Assembly: GCF_000227745.2 (NCBI RefSeq)
Contig: NC_018012.1
Location: 3,531,412 to 3,595,411 of the forward strand
DNA length: 64,000 nucleotides
Reading direction: 5' to 3'
Source: Thiocystis violascens DSM 198
Lineage (GTDB): Bacteria > Pseudomonadota > Gammaproteobacteria > Chromatiales > Chromatiaceae
Part shown: in pieces, positions 11,537 to 21,640 of the stretch
Numbering within the stretch: position 1 is the stretch's first letter
How the letters are laid out: each line of letters starts with the position of its first letter
Notes under the pieces: generated by a model
What the model was told of the DNA's origin: nothing
The model's input: the letters and a program-made list of their open reading frames with translations, nothing else
Databases searched by the model: none
Program-made: the position numbers and the translations under genes

Positions 11537-12730
11537 GAGGGTGTAGACAAAAATAATTGAGCTGCTATTTGTATACCAGTCTACAACTGAGCTGGTGTGC
11601 GCTGATGTCGAAAGCTGGTCGTCCCCCCAAGATTCACGAGGCGGAGCAAGCGGTATTGCGTCAAATTGTCACGGATCGCCCGACCTCCACGCTGTCAGAG
11701 ATTGCCCGGGAACTCGCGGCACGGACGGGAATCGAGGCTCATGAAGCAACGATTCGCAAGTCCTTGCGGGAGGCGGGCGTCACGCGCCTCCGGGGCGAGA
11801 GTGGTCTCGAGGCGCAAGCGCGCGCAACGCCGCGTCGGTATGGGTATACGGATGCGCATCGTCGCCACGACCCCGACCAAAGCTACCCAAGTTGTCTGAC
11901 CGATGCGGAGTGGGACTTGGTCGCCGCTCTCTTTGAGATGCCGGGCGGGCGGGGTCAACCGCCCCGCGTGTCGCGCCGGAGCATCCTGGAGGCGTGTTGC
12001 TACGTGGTGCGCACGGGGTGCGCGTGGCGGATGCTGCCGCACGATTTCGCGCCTTGGCAGAATGTCTACAAGACGTTTCGCCGTTGGAGTGCGGCTGGGA
12101 AGTTTGAGCAGATGCATGATCGACTGCGGGGGCAATGGCGCGAACGCGAGGGGCGTGAGATCGCGCCGACGGCGGCGGTGCTGGATGCGCAATCGACCCG
12201 CGGCTCGCCGCAGGGTGGACCGAGCGGCTTTGATGCGGGCAAGCAGGTCAAGGGGCGCAAGCGCAGCCTGGTGGTCGATACCTTGGGGTTCGTGTTGGCG
12301 GTGAGCGTGGTCGCGGCCAATCTTCAGGACCGCGATGCCGCCTCGGGCGCCGTCGCTGACGCGGCCGCCAAGTACCCCCAGATCAACACGCTGTTTGTCG
12401 ATAGCGCCTACGCCGGTCAATTTGCCCAAACCACCGAGCAGACCCACGCGATCCGCGTGGAAGTCGTGCGCCATCCAGCCAACAAAAGCGTTGGCTCCTG
12501 GCACGTGGACGGGGCGCCTGACCGAGTGGTGATCGCCAACGCCGACGGCTTCGTTCCGCTGCCGAAGCGCTGGGTTGTCGAGCGCACCCATGCGTGGAAT
12601 GAGCGTGCCCGTCGATTGATCATGCATCATGACCGTCTGCCAGCGGTCTCCGAAACCTGGGTTTGGCTGGCGGAGGCGCGCATCCTGCTGCGGCGGTTGA
12701 CCACAACGGTTTGATTTTGTCTACACCCTC
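11537..12730 (+). mobile_element. IS5-family (IS1031-like) insertion sequence, copy 1
   Basis: A 1194-bp element with perfect 16-bp inverted ends GAGGGTGTAGACAAAA / TTTTGTCTACACCCTC. The target duplication is TGA (11534-11536 and 12731-12733), matching the TNA target of the IS1031 group. One transposase gene fills it. It is identical to copy 3 and differs from copy 2 at one base (11748 A versus C, synonymous). Confidence 0.95.
11605..12714 (+). CDS. IS transposase, HTH domain plus IS5-type DDE domain (copy 1)
   Basis: 369 aa from ATG 11605; a longer reading starts at TTG 11557. Residues 1-63 form a helix-turn-helix domain of the kind seen at the start of IS630 transposases (LSEIARELAARTGIEAHEAT, then IRKSLREAGVTRL). 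Residues 93-172 match the IS5/IS1031 N-terminal domain (CLTDAEWDLVAALFE, RTGCAWRMLPHDFAPWQNVY). The DDE triad is probably D194 (VLDAQS), D266 (FVDSAYAG) and E326 (WVVERTHAWN). An IS630-like HTH joined to an IS5 catalytic core is unusual. The gene is intact and presumably active. Confidence 0.93.
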   Translation: MSKAGRPPKIHEAEQAVLRQIVTDRPTSTLSEIARELAARTGIEAHEATIRKSLREAGVTRLRGESGLEAQARATPRRYGYTDAHRRHDPDQSYPSCLTDAEWDLVAALFEMPGGRGQPPRVSRRSILEACCYVVRTGCAWRMLPHDFAPWQNVYKTFRRWSAAGKFEQMHDRLRGQWREREGREIAPTAAVLDAQSTRGSPQGGPSGFDAGKQVKGRKRSLVVDTLGFVLAVSVVAANLQDRDAASGAVADAAAKYPQINTLFVDSAYAGQFAQTTEQTHAIRVEVVRHPANKSVGSWHVDGAPDRVVIANADGFVPLPKRWVVERTHAWNERARRLIMHHDRLPAVSETWVWLAEARILLRRLTTTV

Positions 12731-12881
12731 TGAGTAAGAATAAAAAAATGGCGCCCAGATCGATCCCGGACAAAACGGTGACAAAGCGGAAGTGCCGGCA
12801 GCCTTGGTGTCGGTAAAGGTTATAAAGTTTCACAAAGAACGGGGTCGCCGCATTGATAAATAGATTGTCGGCAGAATTCGC

Positions 12882-13740
12882 CTAAGTCTCCGATGGACCT
12901 GCGCTGGCGGCTGACTCTCGGCCATTCGCACGCCCGAAGATCGCGCGTGCGAGATGCGCCTGAGCAATCACACGAAATTCCCGGTCGCCCATCACCCGCG
13001 AAAAAATCTCCTCGTTCCCTTCCATGCGCTCGATGAACAGTTCATCGAGCATCCTCCCGAAATACGCCGAAAAATTGTCGAGGGTATTCGCCCGAGCGGC
13101 GTCCAGGATTTTTTCGTTGAACTCCGGGCTGGCGCGAGTCTGCTCAAAGCTGATCCGCCGCGTTGAAATCGGTCCCGAAACGCACGTTGAGCTTGTCCAC
13201 GAGCGTCGACAAGGGAACCGGATCGTCACGGACGCCGGTCCCGACATCCGTCGGCCCCTTGAGCGGATAGGTCTCCCCCTGACTCAGATCGATCGAGCCC
13301 TCGGTCATCTGCTGCAAGCGAGAGCGCGCGGGCGAGTTGCCGGGTATCCTCGTCGATCTTCTCGACCACCCCGGTCTTGTGCTCGAACTGATAGATGGTG
13401 TTCTGCAACTGCTGATCCAGCACGCGCCGATCCGTCACTACCACGACCGAATGGAAGACCTTTTCATCCTGGTCGCCGTGCAGGGTGGCCAGTCGATGCG
13501 CCAGCCAGGCGATGGTGTTCGACTTACCCGAGCCCGCCGAATGCTGGACCAGATAGTTGTGACCGGCGCCATGCGCCACGGCATGCCGAACGAGCGCGCG
13601 CACCCCGTCGAGCTGGTGATAGCGCGGAAAGATCAGCGTCTCCCGGCGGACCGTCCGCGCGCCCCGCTCGGTCTTGCCTGCTTTTCCTTCACCTCCAGGT
13701 GCATGAAGCGTTGCAGGATATCGAGCAGGCTCTCAGTTTG
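12882..13740 (-). pseudogene. hsdR: Type I restriction endonuclease hsdR remnant
   Basis: Minus-strand fragments in different frames together read as HsdR. 13603 downward gives HNYLVQHSAGSGKSNTIAWL (Walker A of the helicase) and VVVVTDRRVLDQQLQ. A shifted frame around 13310-13150 gives DLSQGETYPLKGPTDVGTG and LNVRFGTDFNAADQL. A third frame down to 12882 gives FNEKILDAARANTLDNFSAY, then RMEGNEEIFSRVMGD. Upstream of 13603 the frame shifts again near 13680 (FMHLEVKEKQ). The motor core between DTRQLARAL and MTEGSIDL is deleted. No hsdM or hsdS is present. This is a dead gene between two insertion sequences. Confidence 0.85.
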
Positions 13741-13768
13741 AACGGAACTGGATGAGCATTGGTGTCCC

Positions 13769-13827
13769 TGAAGCCGTTCGTGGTGAGTCCTGAGCGGAGC
13801 CGAAGGGTCGAACCATGAACGGCTTCA
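13769..13827. repeat. Family 1 hairpin repeat
   Basis: Arms TGAAGCCGTTCGTGGT (13769-13784) and ACCATGAACGGCTTCA (13812-13827) enclose GAGTCCTGAGC...GCCGAAGGGTCGA. A second palindrome with GATTTCCCGTCC/GGACGAACGGGAAATC follows at about 13843-13887, directly before the IS1182-like element. Confidence 0.8.
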
Positions 13828-13891
13828 CGCTCCGAGGCCCGGATTTCCCGTCCGCCCTTCGACACGTTCAGGACGAACGGGAAATCCTACG

Positions 13892-15698
13892 AACGTTGAC
13901 ACTGGTGGCGAATTCGTTTCCATGCCCAGGCGGCTGCCGTCGCAGCATTCCTCCGGGTTGCGCGGTCCACGGTCTCATGCAGGCTAGACGGCTTGCCGCC
14001 ACCGCTTCGGAGACGACCCATGTCGCTGCAACTGCGCACCGCCTTTGAGATTCCGTCCGAGCCCCGTCGCGTCGCGCTCGCGGCCTTTCCGCACGGCACC
14101 CTGTGTTTACAGTTGGCCGAGCACGTTGGAGCGCTCTACGCCGATGAGCGCTTTGCCGATCTCTTCCCGCGCCGCGGTCAACCCGCCGAAGCCCCCGGCC
14201 GCTTGGCCTGGGTGACGATCTTGCAGTTTATCGAGGATCTGTCGGACCGGGCGGCCGCCGACGCCGTGCGCAGTCGCCTCGACTGGAAGTACCTGCTTGG
14301 GCTGGAACTGACCGATCCGGGCTTCGATCACACGGTGTTAAGCGAATTCCGAGCGCGTCTGGTGAAGAAGCAGGCCGCGCCGCGCTTGCTCGATGATCTC
14401 CTCCAGCAATTGCAGGAGCAGGGCTTACTCAAAGCCGGTGGTCGCCAACGGACGGATTCGACCCATGTGCTGGCCGCCGTGCGCGACCTCAATCGCCTGG
14501 AGCGTGTTGGTGAAACGCTACGTGCAGCCTTGAACAGCCTGGGTGTGGTCGTGCCCGAGTGGTTGCAGTCCTTGGCGCCGCCGACTTGGTACGAGCGCTA
14601 CAGTCACCGCATCGAGAACTATCACTTACCGAAGGCTGATGAGGCCCGCCAGACCTTAGCGGCCACCATCGGAGCCGACGGACAGTTGCTTCTCAAGGCC
14701 ATCGAGTCCGACCCCGAGCAGGCATGGCTGGAAAAGATTCCATCTATCCAGACCCTACGCAAGGTTTGGACCAGCAGTATGTCGAGCGCAACGGCCAATT
14801 GGTCTGGCGGGCGGTCGAGGACATGCCTCCTCCAGCGGCGATGATCAGCTCACCCTACGATCCAGACGCGCGCTACAGCACCAAGCGTAGCGTCGAGTGG
14901 GTGGGCTACAAAGTTCACTTGACCGAAACCTGCGAGGCGGTCAGGCCGCACCTGATCGTCAATGTCGAGACGACTCCGGCGACGACGCCTGATGACAATA
15001 TGCTTGAGGTCGTCCATGCCTCGCTCGCGCCGCGTCAGTGGCTCCCGAGCGAGCACCTGGTCGACAAAGGCTATACCTCCGCTCAGGTGTTGCTGGACAG
15101 TCAACGGGAGTATCACGTCGCCGTCGTCGGCCCCGTGGCCGATGACCCGAGTTGGCAAACCCGGGCGGGAGAGGGTTTTGACAAGGCCCATTTTCACGTT
15201 GATTGGGAGCGCCACGTCGTGACGTGCCCAGTCGGGAAACAGAGCCTCTTGGTTGCCAAAGACGACGGTGCCTGGGATCAGCGTGGAGGCGCGGTTCTCG
15301 GCCAAAGATTGTACGCCGTGCGCCCATCGCGCTCAGTGCACGCGAGCGAAAAAGGAGCCGCGCATCATTGCCTTATCCTCGCGCGAGCAGTATGAGGTGT
15401 TACAGGGACGGCGTAAGGAGCAGGCCACCGAGGCGTTTCGTCAGCAGTACGCGGCCCATGCGGGTGTGGAAAGCACCCATGAGCAAGCCATCCGACGCAG
15501 TGGCCTGCGACAGTGTCGCTACATCGGGGAGGCAAAAACCCATCTGCAACACCTCGTCACGGCCGTGGCCATCAACCTGATTCGAGTCGGGGAGTGGTTG
15601 GGTGGAACCCCCATCGCGCCAACCCGCTGTTCGCGGTTTGCCGCGCTTCAGGGCGCGGGGTGAACTGGCCGAATGAATTCGCCACCAGTGTCAACGTT
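13892..15698 (+). mobile_element. IS1182-family element, decayed
   Basis: Inverted ends of 24 bp begin AACGTTGACACTGG (13892-13915) with the complement at 15675-15698. The element is about 1.8 kb and carries one broken transposase gene, so it can move only if a transposase is supplied in trans. I see no clear target duplication. Confidence 0.85.
14020..15663 (+). pseudogene. IS1182-type transposase with two frameshifts
   Basis: The N-terminal part from ATG 14020 (LAEHVGALYADERFADLFP, LSEFRARLV) runs to about 14770, where TGGACC lacks one G relative to VW-DQQY. The next frame carries SPYDPDARYSTKRSVEWVGY, KVHLTETCEA, HLVDKGYTSAQ to about 15280. An extra base in TGGG then restores the first frame for FSAKDCTPCAHRAQCT and the C-terminal KTHLQHLVTAVAINL. 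The deletion and insertion compensate each other, but the middle third is out of frame with both ends. Confidence 0.88.
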
Positions 15699-15916
15699 TG
15701 GCTGACCGGCCGACCGGCTGCCCGGCTGCCTAGTTGACCGACTGTCCAGACACTTGACGAGCTTCGCCTGAAACCGTTCGTGGTGAGCCCTGAACCCTGA
15801 ATCTTTCGGCTCCCTTCATATACTGTGAATTGCTGACGGCCGCATATAAATAAGGATCGGCGGGAACCGCGAGGAACCATCCGGCAAACGCCAGGACTTG
15901 CCACAGCGGCAGTAAT

Positions 15917-15990
15917 ATTGTCGACAATTTATTGCTTTTATAAAATTATCATCTATTATTGCGCTTAAATTTCACTATATTGTCGACAAT
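15917..15990. promoter_or_regulatory. Two perfect operators and probable promoter of the gntR-prp genes
   Basis: The 12-bp palindrome ATTGTCGACAAT occurs at 15917-15928 and 15979-15990, 62 bp centre to centre (about six helical turns). Between them a tentative -35 TTGCTT (15932-15937) and -10 TATTAT (15954-15959) are 16 bp apart. The region is strikingly AT-rich. The second operator ends two bases before the gntR ATG, which suggests autoregulation by the encoded GntR protein. Confidence 0.7.
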
Positions 15991-15992
15991 AA

Positions 15993-16685
15993 ATGACGCC
16001 GAGTCCAGCCGAAGCTGATTCCGAAGAAGCCTGCTCAACCATCGCCGACCGGGTCTTCGACCAGCTTCGCCAAGCCATCGTGGCGGGCGAGATTCCGCCC
16101 GGCGGCAAGATCAGCGAGCCCGTCCTGGCGGCCCGTTACGGCATCAGCCGCGGCCCGCTGCGCGAGGCCATGCGACGGCTGGAAGCGACCAATCTGGTGG
16201 AGCGCAAGCCGAACGTGGGGGCGCGCGTGATCACGCTCTCCAGCGATCAACTGCTGGAGATCTATGTCATCCGCGAGGCGCTCGAAGGCATGGCCGCGCG
16301 ACTCGCGGCGGAACGCATGTCCGACGCGGAGATCGCCGCACTTCAGGCTTTGCTGGAACGCCACCGGCGCGAGGTCGCCCGCGACGACTGGCAGACCTAC
16401 TTTCAGCAGGAAGGGGATCTGGATTTCCATTTCCGGATCGTCCAGGGCAGCGGCAACCGCCGACTGATCGACATTCTCTGTAACGATCTCTACCACCTGG
16501 CGCGGATGTACCGCTGTCAGTTCGGGATGAAAAGCGACCGGGCGCGCGAGGCGCTAAAGGAACACGGGCAGGTCGTCGAAGCCATCGCCGAGCGCGATGG
16601 CGAGCTGGCCGAGTGGCTGATGCGTCGGCATATCCGTGCCTCGCGGCAGTCCATCGAGCGCCGGCTGGCCGCGAACCCGGCCTGA
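15993..16685 (+). CDS. GntR-family (FadR/FCD type) regulator of the prp genes
   Basis: A 230-aa regulator. The winged HTH is at residues 16-80 ([20 protein letters not shown], then [19 protein letters not shown]). The C-terminal all-helical FCD ligand domain has metal/ligand residues [12 protein letters not shown] and the tail ending [16 protein letters not shown]. It stands directly upstream of prpBCD and probably senses a propionate-derived acid. There is no Shine-Dalgarno: an operator occupies that position, so translation may be leaderless or weak. No in-frame ATG is available before the HTH. Confidence 0.88.
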   Translation: MTPSPAEADSEEACSTIADRVFDQLRQAIVAGEIPPGGKISEPVLAARYGISRGPLREAMRRLEATNLVERKPNVGARVITLSSDQLLEIYVIREALEGMAARLAAERMSDAEIAALQALLERHRREVARDDWQTYFQQEGDLDFHFRIVQGSGNRRLIDILCNDLYHLARMYRCQFGMKSDRAREALKEHGQVVEAIAERDGELAEWLMRRHIRASRQSIERRLAANPA

Positions 16686-16704
16686 CCACCAATCCGTCGC
16701 AACC

Positions 16705-16760
16705 GTCCCCTGGGACCGCCGACTTGTAGTCGGCCCTGGGGCAGTCGACTTGTCGTCGAC
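16705..16760. repeat. Family 2 repeat between gntR and prpB
   Basis: CCTGGGACCGCCGACTTGTA GTCGGCCCTGGGG is followed by GTCGACTTGTCGTCGAC: the same two-stem architecture as the other copies, with TTGTA or TTGTC loops. Confidence 0.75.
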
Positions 16761-16830
16761 CGTCTCTCCACGTTGTCCGACCAAGAAGTCAGCACCCAGT
16801 CATTCACAGATCATCAACGAGGCGAACACG

Positions 16831-17721
16831 ATGACCGAAAAAACGACCCCCGGCGCCAAATTGCGTCGCGCCGTCCAGGAAGAACGTCCCTTGCAGGTCG
16901 TCGGCGCGATCAACGCCTATCACGCCATGATGGCCGAACGGACCGGCTACCGGGCGATCTATCTCTCCGGCGGCGGGGTCGCGGCGGGCTCTTTCGGCGT
17001 GCCGGACCTCGGAATGACCAGTTTGGATGACGTGCTGGAAGACGTGCGCCGTATCACCTACGCGACCGAGCTGCCGCTGCTGGTCGACGCGGATACCGGC
17101 TGGGGCGGCGCCTTCAACATCGCCCGCACGGTCAAGCAGATGAGTCGGGCGGGCGCGGCGGGCTGTCATATCGAGGATCAGGTGGCGGCCAAACGCTGCG
17201 GTCATCGCCCCGGCAAGGCGGTGGTCTCCAAGTCCGAAATGGTCGACCGCATCAAGGCCGCCGTGGACGCGCGCACCGACGACTTCGTGATCATGGCCCG
17301 CACCGACGCCTTGGCCGTCGAGGGCATGGACTCGGCCATCGAGCGCGCGGTGGCCTGTGTCGAGGCCGGCGCGGACATGATCTTTCCGGAGGCCATGACC
17401 GAGCTTGCCCAATACGAAACCTTCATCGCCGCCGTCCAGGTGCCGGTGCTGGCCAACATCACCGAGTTCGGCGCCACGCCGCTGTTCACCACGACCGAGC
17501 TGGGCGCGGTCGGCGTGTCGCTGGTGCTCTACCCGCTGTCGGCCTTCCGCGCCATGAACCGGGCTGCCCTCAATGTCTATCAGGCGATCCGCCGCGACGG
17601 CACCCAGGCCAACGTGGTCGACATCATGCAAACCCGCATGGAGCTGTACGACTATCTGAACTATCACAGCTTCGAGCAGAAACTCGACGAGTTGTTCGCG
17701 CAGTCGCAACCCGAGGCATAA
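16831..17721 (+). CDS. prpB: 2-methylisocitrate lyase
   Basis: A 296-aa member of the isocitrate lyase/PEP mutase superfamily that cleaves 2-methylisocitrate to pyruvate and succinate. The signature KRCGHR (121-126) with catalytic Cys123, the Mg-binding VDADTGWGG, and GCHIEDQ are present. The start ATG 16831 ([14 protein letters not shown]) has GAGGCG eight bases upstream. The frame is open further upstream only through a repeat. It is first of prpB-prpC-prpD. Confidence 0.96.
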   Translation: MTEKTTPGAKLRRAVQEERPLQVVGAINAYHAMMAERTGYRAIYLSGGGVAAGSFGVPDLGMTSLDDVLEDVRRITYATELPLLVDADTGWGGAFNIARTVKQMSRAGAAGCHIEDQVAAKRCGHRPGKAVVSKSEMVDRIKAAVDARTDDFVIMARTDALAVEGMDSAIERAVACVEAGADMIFPEAMTELAQYETFIAAVQVPVLANITEFGATPLFTTTELGAVGVSLVLYPLSAFRAMNRAALNVYQAIRRDGTQANVVDIMQTRMELYDYLNYHSFEQKLDELFAQSQPEA

Positions 17722-17755
17722 ACCAAAAAAGCAGTTGAACCGAGGAGAGGAAACG

Positions 17756-18913
17756 ATGGCCGAGAACGACGCAAACCCCTTGCCCAAGCCAAAAAAATCC
17801 GTCGCCCTGTCCGGCACCGTCGCCGGCAATACGGCGATCTGCACGGTCGGACGGACCGGCAACGACCTGCACTATCGCGGCTATGACATCCTGGATTTCG
17901 CCGACCGGGCCGAGTTCGAGGAAATTGCCCACCTGCTGATCCATGAGCGTCTGCCGACCCGGACAGAATTGGCCGCCTACAAGCGCAAGCTCAAGGCCAT
18001 GCGTGGCCTGCCGGCGGCACTGAAGACCGCACTGGAGCAGATTCCGGCCTCGTCCGCCCATCCGATGGACGTGATGCGTACCGGCTGTTCGCTGCTCGGT
18101 ACCCTGGAGCCAGAAAAGGACAGCATGCCGGTTGGCGCGGCGCGCGAAATTGGCGACCGTCTGATCGCCTGCTTCGGCTCCATGCTGCTCTATTGGTATC
18201 ACTTTGCCCATCACGGCCGGCGCATCGAGGTCGAGACCGACGACGAGACGATTGGCGGTCATTTCCTGCATCTACTGCACGGCGAGACACCGTCCGCCGA
18301 TTGGGTGCGCGCCATGCACACCTCGCTCATTCTCTATGCCGAGCATGAGTTCAACGCATCGACCTTCACCGCGCGGGTGATCGCCGGCACCAACTCGGAC
18401 ATGTACTCGGCCATCACCGGCGCCACCGGCGCGCTGCGCGGTCCCAAGCACGGCGGCGCCAACGAGGCCGCTTGCGAGATCCAGCAACGTTACGCGAGCG
18501 CCGACGCGGCCGAGGCGGACATCCGCGAACGGGTCGCCCGCAAGGAGATCGTCATCGGCTTCGGCCATCCGGTCTATACCATCGCCGACCCGCGCAACGA
18601 GGTCATCAAGTCGGTCGCCCGGCGGCTGTCCGTGGCCAACGAAAACCTGGCGATGTTCGAGGTCGCCGAGCGGCTCGAAAGCGTCATGTGGGACCAGAAG
18701 AAGATGTTCCCCAATCTCGACTGGTTCTCCGCCGTTTCCTATGCGCAGATGGGCGTGCCGACCCCCTTGTTCACGCCCATCTTCGTCATCTCGCGCACCG
18801 CCGGCTGGGTCGCCCACGTCATCGAACAGCGTCAGGATGGCAAGATCATTCGCCCGAGCGCCAACTATGTCGGGGTCGAGAACCTCAAGTGGTTGCCGAT
18901 TGAGCAACGCTAA
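17756..18913 (+). CDS. prpC: 2-methylcitrate synthase
   Basis: A 385-aa citrate synthase-fold enzyme that condenses propionyl-CoA with oxaloacetate. Catalytic residues are H232 (GPKHGGANE), H271 (GFGHPVYT) and D322 (LDWFSA). GHPVYT and the position next to prpB support methylcitrate rather than citrate synthase. The start ATG 17756 is preceded by GAGGAGAGG, 34 nt after prpB. Its TAA stop is also the first three bases of a family 3 repeat. Confidence 0.96.
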   Translation: MAENDANPLPKPKKSVALSGTVAGNTAICTVGRTGNDLHYRGYDILDFADRAEFEEIAHLLIHERLPTRTELAAYKRKLKAMRGLPAALKTALEQIPASSAHPMDVMRTGCSLLGTLEPEKDSMPVGAAREIGDRLIACFGSMLLYWYHFAHHGRRIEVETDDETIGGHFLHLLHGETPSADWVRAMHTSLILYAEHEFNASTFTARVIAGTNSDMYSAITGATGALRGPKHGGANEAACEIQQRYASADAAEADIRERVARKEIVIGFGHPVYTIADPRNEVIKSVARRLSVANENLAMFEVAERLESVMWDQKKMFPNLDWFSAVSYAQMGVPTPLFTPIFVISRTAGWVAHVIEQRQDGKIIRPSANYVGVENLKWLPIEQR

Positions 18914-18995
18914 ACCGCGTCCTTTACGGTATGCGTCTTATTGAATGGTCAATTCGGTTCGCAATCATCCGTTGCGTCGGAGTCGACGCGGTTTA
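18911..18995. repeat. Family 3 repeat, complete copy after prpC
   Basis: 85 bp from TAAACCGCGTCC to GTCGACGCGGTTTA. The initial TAA is the prpC stop codon. It separates prpC from prpD together with a family 2 repeat. Confidence 0.8.
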
Positions 18996-19020
18996 GGTGT
19001 CAAAAATTTCAAAACTGAAA

Positions 19021-19081
19021 CCTGGGATCGCCGACATGTTGTCGGCGTCCAGTTCGGTGCCGACAGGATGTCGGCAACCCC
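19021..19081. repeat. Family 2 repeat between prpC and prpD
   Basis: CCTGGGATCGCCGACATGTT followed by GTCGGCGTCC, then GTGCCGACAGGATGTCGGCA: two CCGAC-N5-GTCGG stems with different loops. It lies 62 bp before the prpD ATG. Confidence 0.75.
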
Positions 19082-19142
19082 GGAATACCTGCCGTTCTCC
19101 CCCCAAACAATTCGTCCCCCTTACAAACCGGAAATAAACCTC

Positions 19143-20591
19143 ATGAGTTCTCACATCGCCGACGCCAACCTGCGTCCAGACCCGGACCAGGAACTGGTCG
19201 CCATCGCCGACTATGTCTGCAACTACAAAATCGCTTCGCCTGAGGCCATCGCCACCGCCCGCCATTGCCTGATGGACTCGCTGGGCTGCGCGCTGCTGGC
19301 CCTGCAATACCCCGAGTGCGCCAAGCACCTTGGCCCCATCGCTCCTGGCACGGTCGTGCCGCACGGCGCGCGCGTGCCGGGCACGCAGTTCCAGCTCGAT
19401 CCGGTCAAGGCCGCCTGGGACATCGGCGCGCTGGTGCGCTGGCTGGATTTCAACGACACCTGGCTCGCGGCCGAGTGGGGTCATCCTTCCGATAACCTGG
19501 GCGCGATCCTCGGACTGGGCGATTATCTGTCGCGCTGCGCGATCGCCGATGGCGCCGCGCCGCTGACCGTCGCCGACGTGCTGCATTACATGGTCAAGGC
19601 CCACGAGATTCAGGGCGTGCTGGCGCTGGAAAACAGCTTCAACCGGGTCGGACTCGATCATGTCCTGCTGGTCAAGGTCGCCTCCGCCGGCGTCGCGGCG
19701 TCGATGCTGGGCGCCGACCGCGATCAGGTCATCGATACTCTGTCGCAGGCCTGGGTCGATGGCCAGGCGCTGCGCACCTATCGTCACGCGCCCAACACCG
19801 GCTCGCGCAAATCCTGGGCGGCGGGCGACGCTAGCTCGCGCGCCGTGCGTCTGGCGATGATGGTGCAGAAGGGCGAGATGGGCCTGCCTTCGGTCCTGAC
19901 CGCGTCCCGCTGGGGGTTCTATGACGTGCTCTTCAAGGGCAACCGTTTCGCGTTCCAGCGCGACTACGGCAGTTATGTGATGGAGAACATCCTGTTCAAA
20001 CTCAGCTTCCCGGCCGAGTTCCACGCCCAGACCGCCGTCGAGTGCGCCATGACCCTGCACCCGCTGGTCAAAAATCGCATCGACGAGATCGCGCGCATCG
20101 AGCTGACCACCCAGGAATCCGCCGTGCGCATCATCAGCAAGGACGGTCCGCTCCACAACCCGGCCGACCGCGATCACTGCCTGCAATACATGGTTGCCGT
20201 GCCGCTCATCCACGGGCGCCTGACCGCGGACGATTACGAGGACGCGGTTGCCGTCGATCCGCGTATCGACGCACTCCGCGCGAAGATGACCGTGCGCGAG
20301 GATCCGCGCTATACCGCCGAGTATCTGGATCCGGACAAGCGTTCCATCGCCAATGCCGTGCAGGTTTTCTTTACCGACGGCACCAGCACCGACAAGGTGG
20401 AGGTCGAGTACCCCATCGGTCACCGCCGCCGCCGCGCCGAGGGGATTCCGGTCCTGGAGGCAAAATTCCTGAACGCGCTAAAGACCCGCTTTCCCAAGGG
20501 GCAGGCCCAGCGGATCTATGATCTATGCCAGGATGAACAGCGGCTGATGGCGACGCCCATCAACCAGTTCATGGATCTGTTCGTGATCTGA
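19143..20591 (+). CDS. prpD: 2-methylcitrate dehydratase
   Basis: A 482-aa MmgE/PrpD-family enzyme that converts 2-methylcitrate to 2-methylaconitate. [57 protein letters not shown] and [15 protein letters not shown] are typical of bacterial PrpD rather than the AcnD/PrpF route. The start is ATG 19143. PrpD needs an aconitase (AcnB) for the hydration step; none is in the window, nor is prpE. Two repeats separate it from prpC but no terminator is evident. Confidence 0.95.
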   Translation: MSSHIADANLRPDPDQELVAIADYVCNYKIASPEAIATARHCLMDSLGCALLALQYPECAKHLGPIAPGTVVPHGARVPGTQFQLDPVKAAWDIGALVRWLDFNDTWLAAEWGHPSDNLGAILGLGDYLSRCAIADGAAPLTVADVLHYMVKAHEIQGVLALENSFNRVGLDHVLLVKVASAGVAASMLGADRDQVIDTLSQAWVDGQALRTYRHAPNTGSRKSWAAGDASSRAVRLAMMVQKGEMGLPSVLTASRWGFYDVLFKGNRFAFQRDYGSYVMENILFKLSFPAEFHAQTAVECAMTLHPLVKNRIDEIARIELTTQESAVRIISKDGPLHNPADRDHCLQYMVAVPLIHGRLTADDYEDAVAVDPRIDALRAKMTVREDPRYTAEYLDPDKRSIANAVQVFFTDGTSTDKVEVEYPIGHRRRRAEGIPVLEAKFLNALKTRFPKGQAQRIYDLCQDEQRLMATPINQFMDLFVI

Positions 20592-20708
20592 ACCCGTCTT
20601 GAGCGATCGCTGCCGAACGCTCATCCTCGGATGAGAAGTCTGCGTCAAGCGTCCCGATTTCTGGGAGCCAGCAGGGCGTAGGGGCGAATGAATTCGCCCC
20701 TACTGTTC

Positions 20709-21401
20709 CTATTCGCGACGGTAGGCGCGCATGGCCTGATCCGCCTCCATTAACTGGTTGCCATTACATCTCGGCAAGGCTTCCGTCCGCCGGCCACGCC
20801 GATCATAGTAGACGACACAATCGTTCCTGAACACGACCTCGCTTTCGCCATTCTTGCCAGCAATGACCCGTGGCGGCCTGTCGCCATCGTCATGCCAGCT
20901 GCCGCCACCGCGGCGCCCCTGCTCGCGGAAGTAGTCGTCGGCGGCGTCGTCGGCGTGGCGTCGGTCGCTCTGGCTGCAACCGCTGCTACGGGTGATCAAG
21001 TCGCCGTCGCGATCGTATCGCGAGGTGCAACCGCTCGGCATCCGGACCTCGATCTCGCCGCCGCGACGGGGCAGGATCTCGGGCCTGCCGCCGGAAGACT
21101 GGGAGGGACGGCGTCCGCGATACTCCACATCGACCACGCGCCGGTCCGCGACCCTGCAGCTCCAGGGGTACTTTTTGCCGTCGATCTTGGCTTGGCCTTC
21201 GACCTTATAGTTCTTCTCGCCAGGCAGTTGGACCGCGCGGGCATCGCGTAGGTCGGTGAGTCCGTAGTCGCGACCGAGGCGGCTCTCGCAGTCGCGAATC
21301 GCATCCTTGTTGTCATAGGCAAAGGCGGCGCTCGGTGCCGTGAGCGTCAGAACCAGCAAGACGCCGAGGTGGGTTGGAAGGGGCTGGGTCTGTTTCGTCA
21401 T
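20709..21401 (-). CDS. Secreted hypothetical protein
   Basis: 230 aa from ATG 21401 (MTKQTQPLPTHLGVLLVLTL), with a signal peptide probably cleaved after APSAAFA. The mature protein is Arg/Gly/Asp-rich. It has two similar halves around YPWSCRVADRRVVDVEYRGR and CVVYYDRRGRRTEALPRC, and six cysteines that may form disulfides. I do not recognise a characterised family. The 239 bp upstream, up to IS copy 2, show nothing else. Confidence 0.7.
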   Translation of the reverse strand: MTKQTQPLPTHLGVLLVLTLTAPSAAFAYDNKDAIRDCESRLGRDYGLTDLRDARAVQLPGEKNYKVEGQAKIDGKKYPWSCRVADRRVVDVEYRGRRPSQSSGGRPEILPRRGGEIEVRMPSGCTSRYDRDGDLITRSSGCSQSDRRHADDAADDYFREQGRRGGGSWHDDGDRPPRVIAGKNGESEVVFRNDCVVYYDRRGRRTEALPRCNGNQLMEADQAMRAYRRE

Positions 21402-21640
21402 GGAGAAACGCTCCGGTTTGACAGGATTGAGAATCGCTGAACGGGACAAGATTAGGGCCAAGAGGGCGACGCACGCAAATCACGTCCGGCCCCCCGGCCT
21501 TTGGCGCGGGGATCTTCCGGACACGCGACCTGGCACCAACGCTGGCCGCCGATCATCGTACAGCCAGGGGGTGCGCCGGGACCGAGCCGTTGCCGAAAGT
21601 GCCAGCAATTCTACGTCTGACGTGAGGGGGCGAAAACTCA

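Noticed and set aside
11695..12630. A 311-codon antisense frame in the IS, repeated in all three copies
   Set aside because: It is a shadow of the transposase frame in GC-rich DNA with no start context or family resemblance.
14020..15663. Programmed frameshifting of the IS1182 transposase
   Set aside because: No slippery heptamer or stimulatory structure is evident and two opposite shifts would be needed; decay is simpler.
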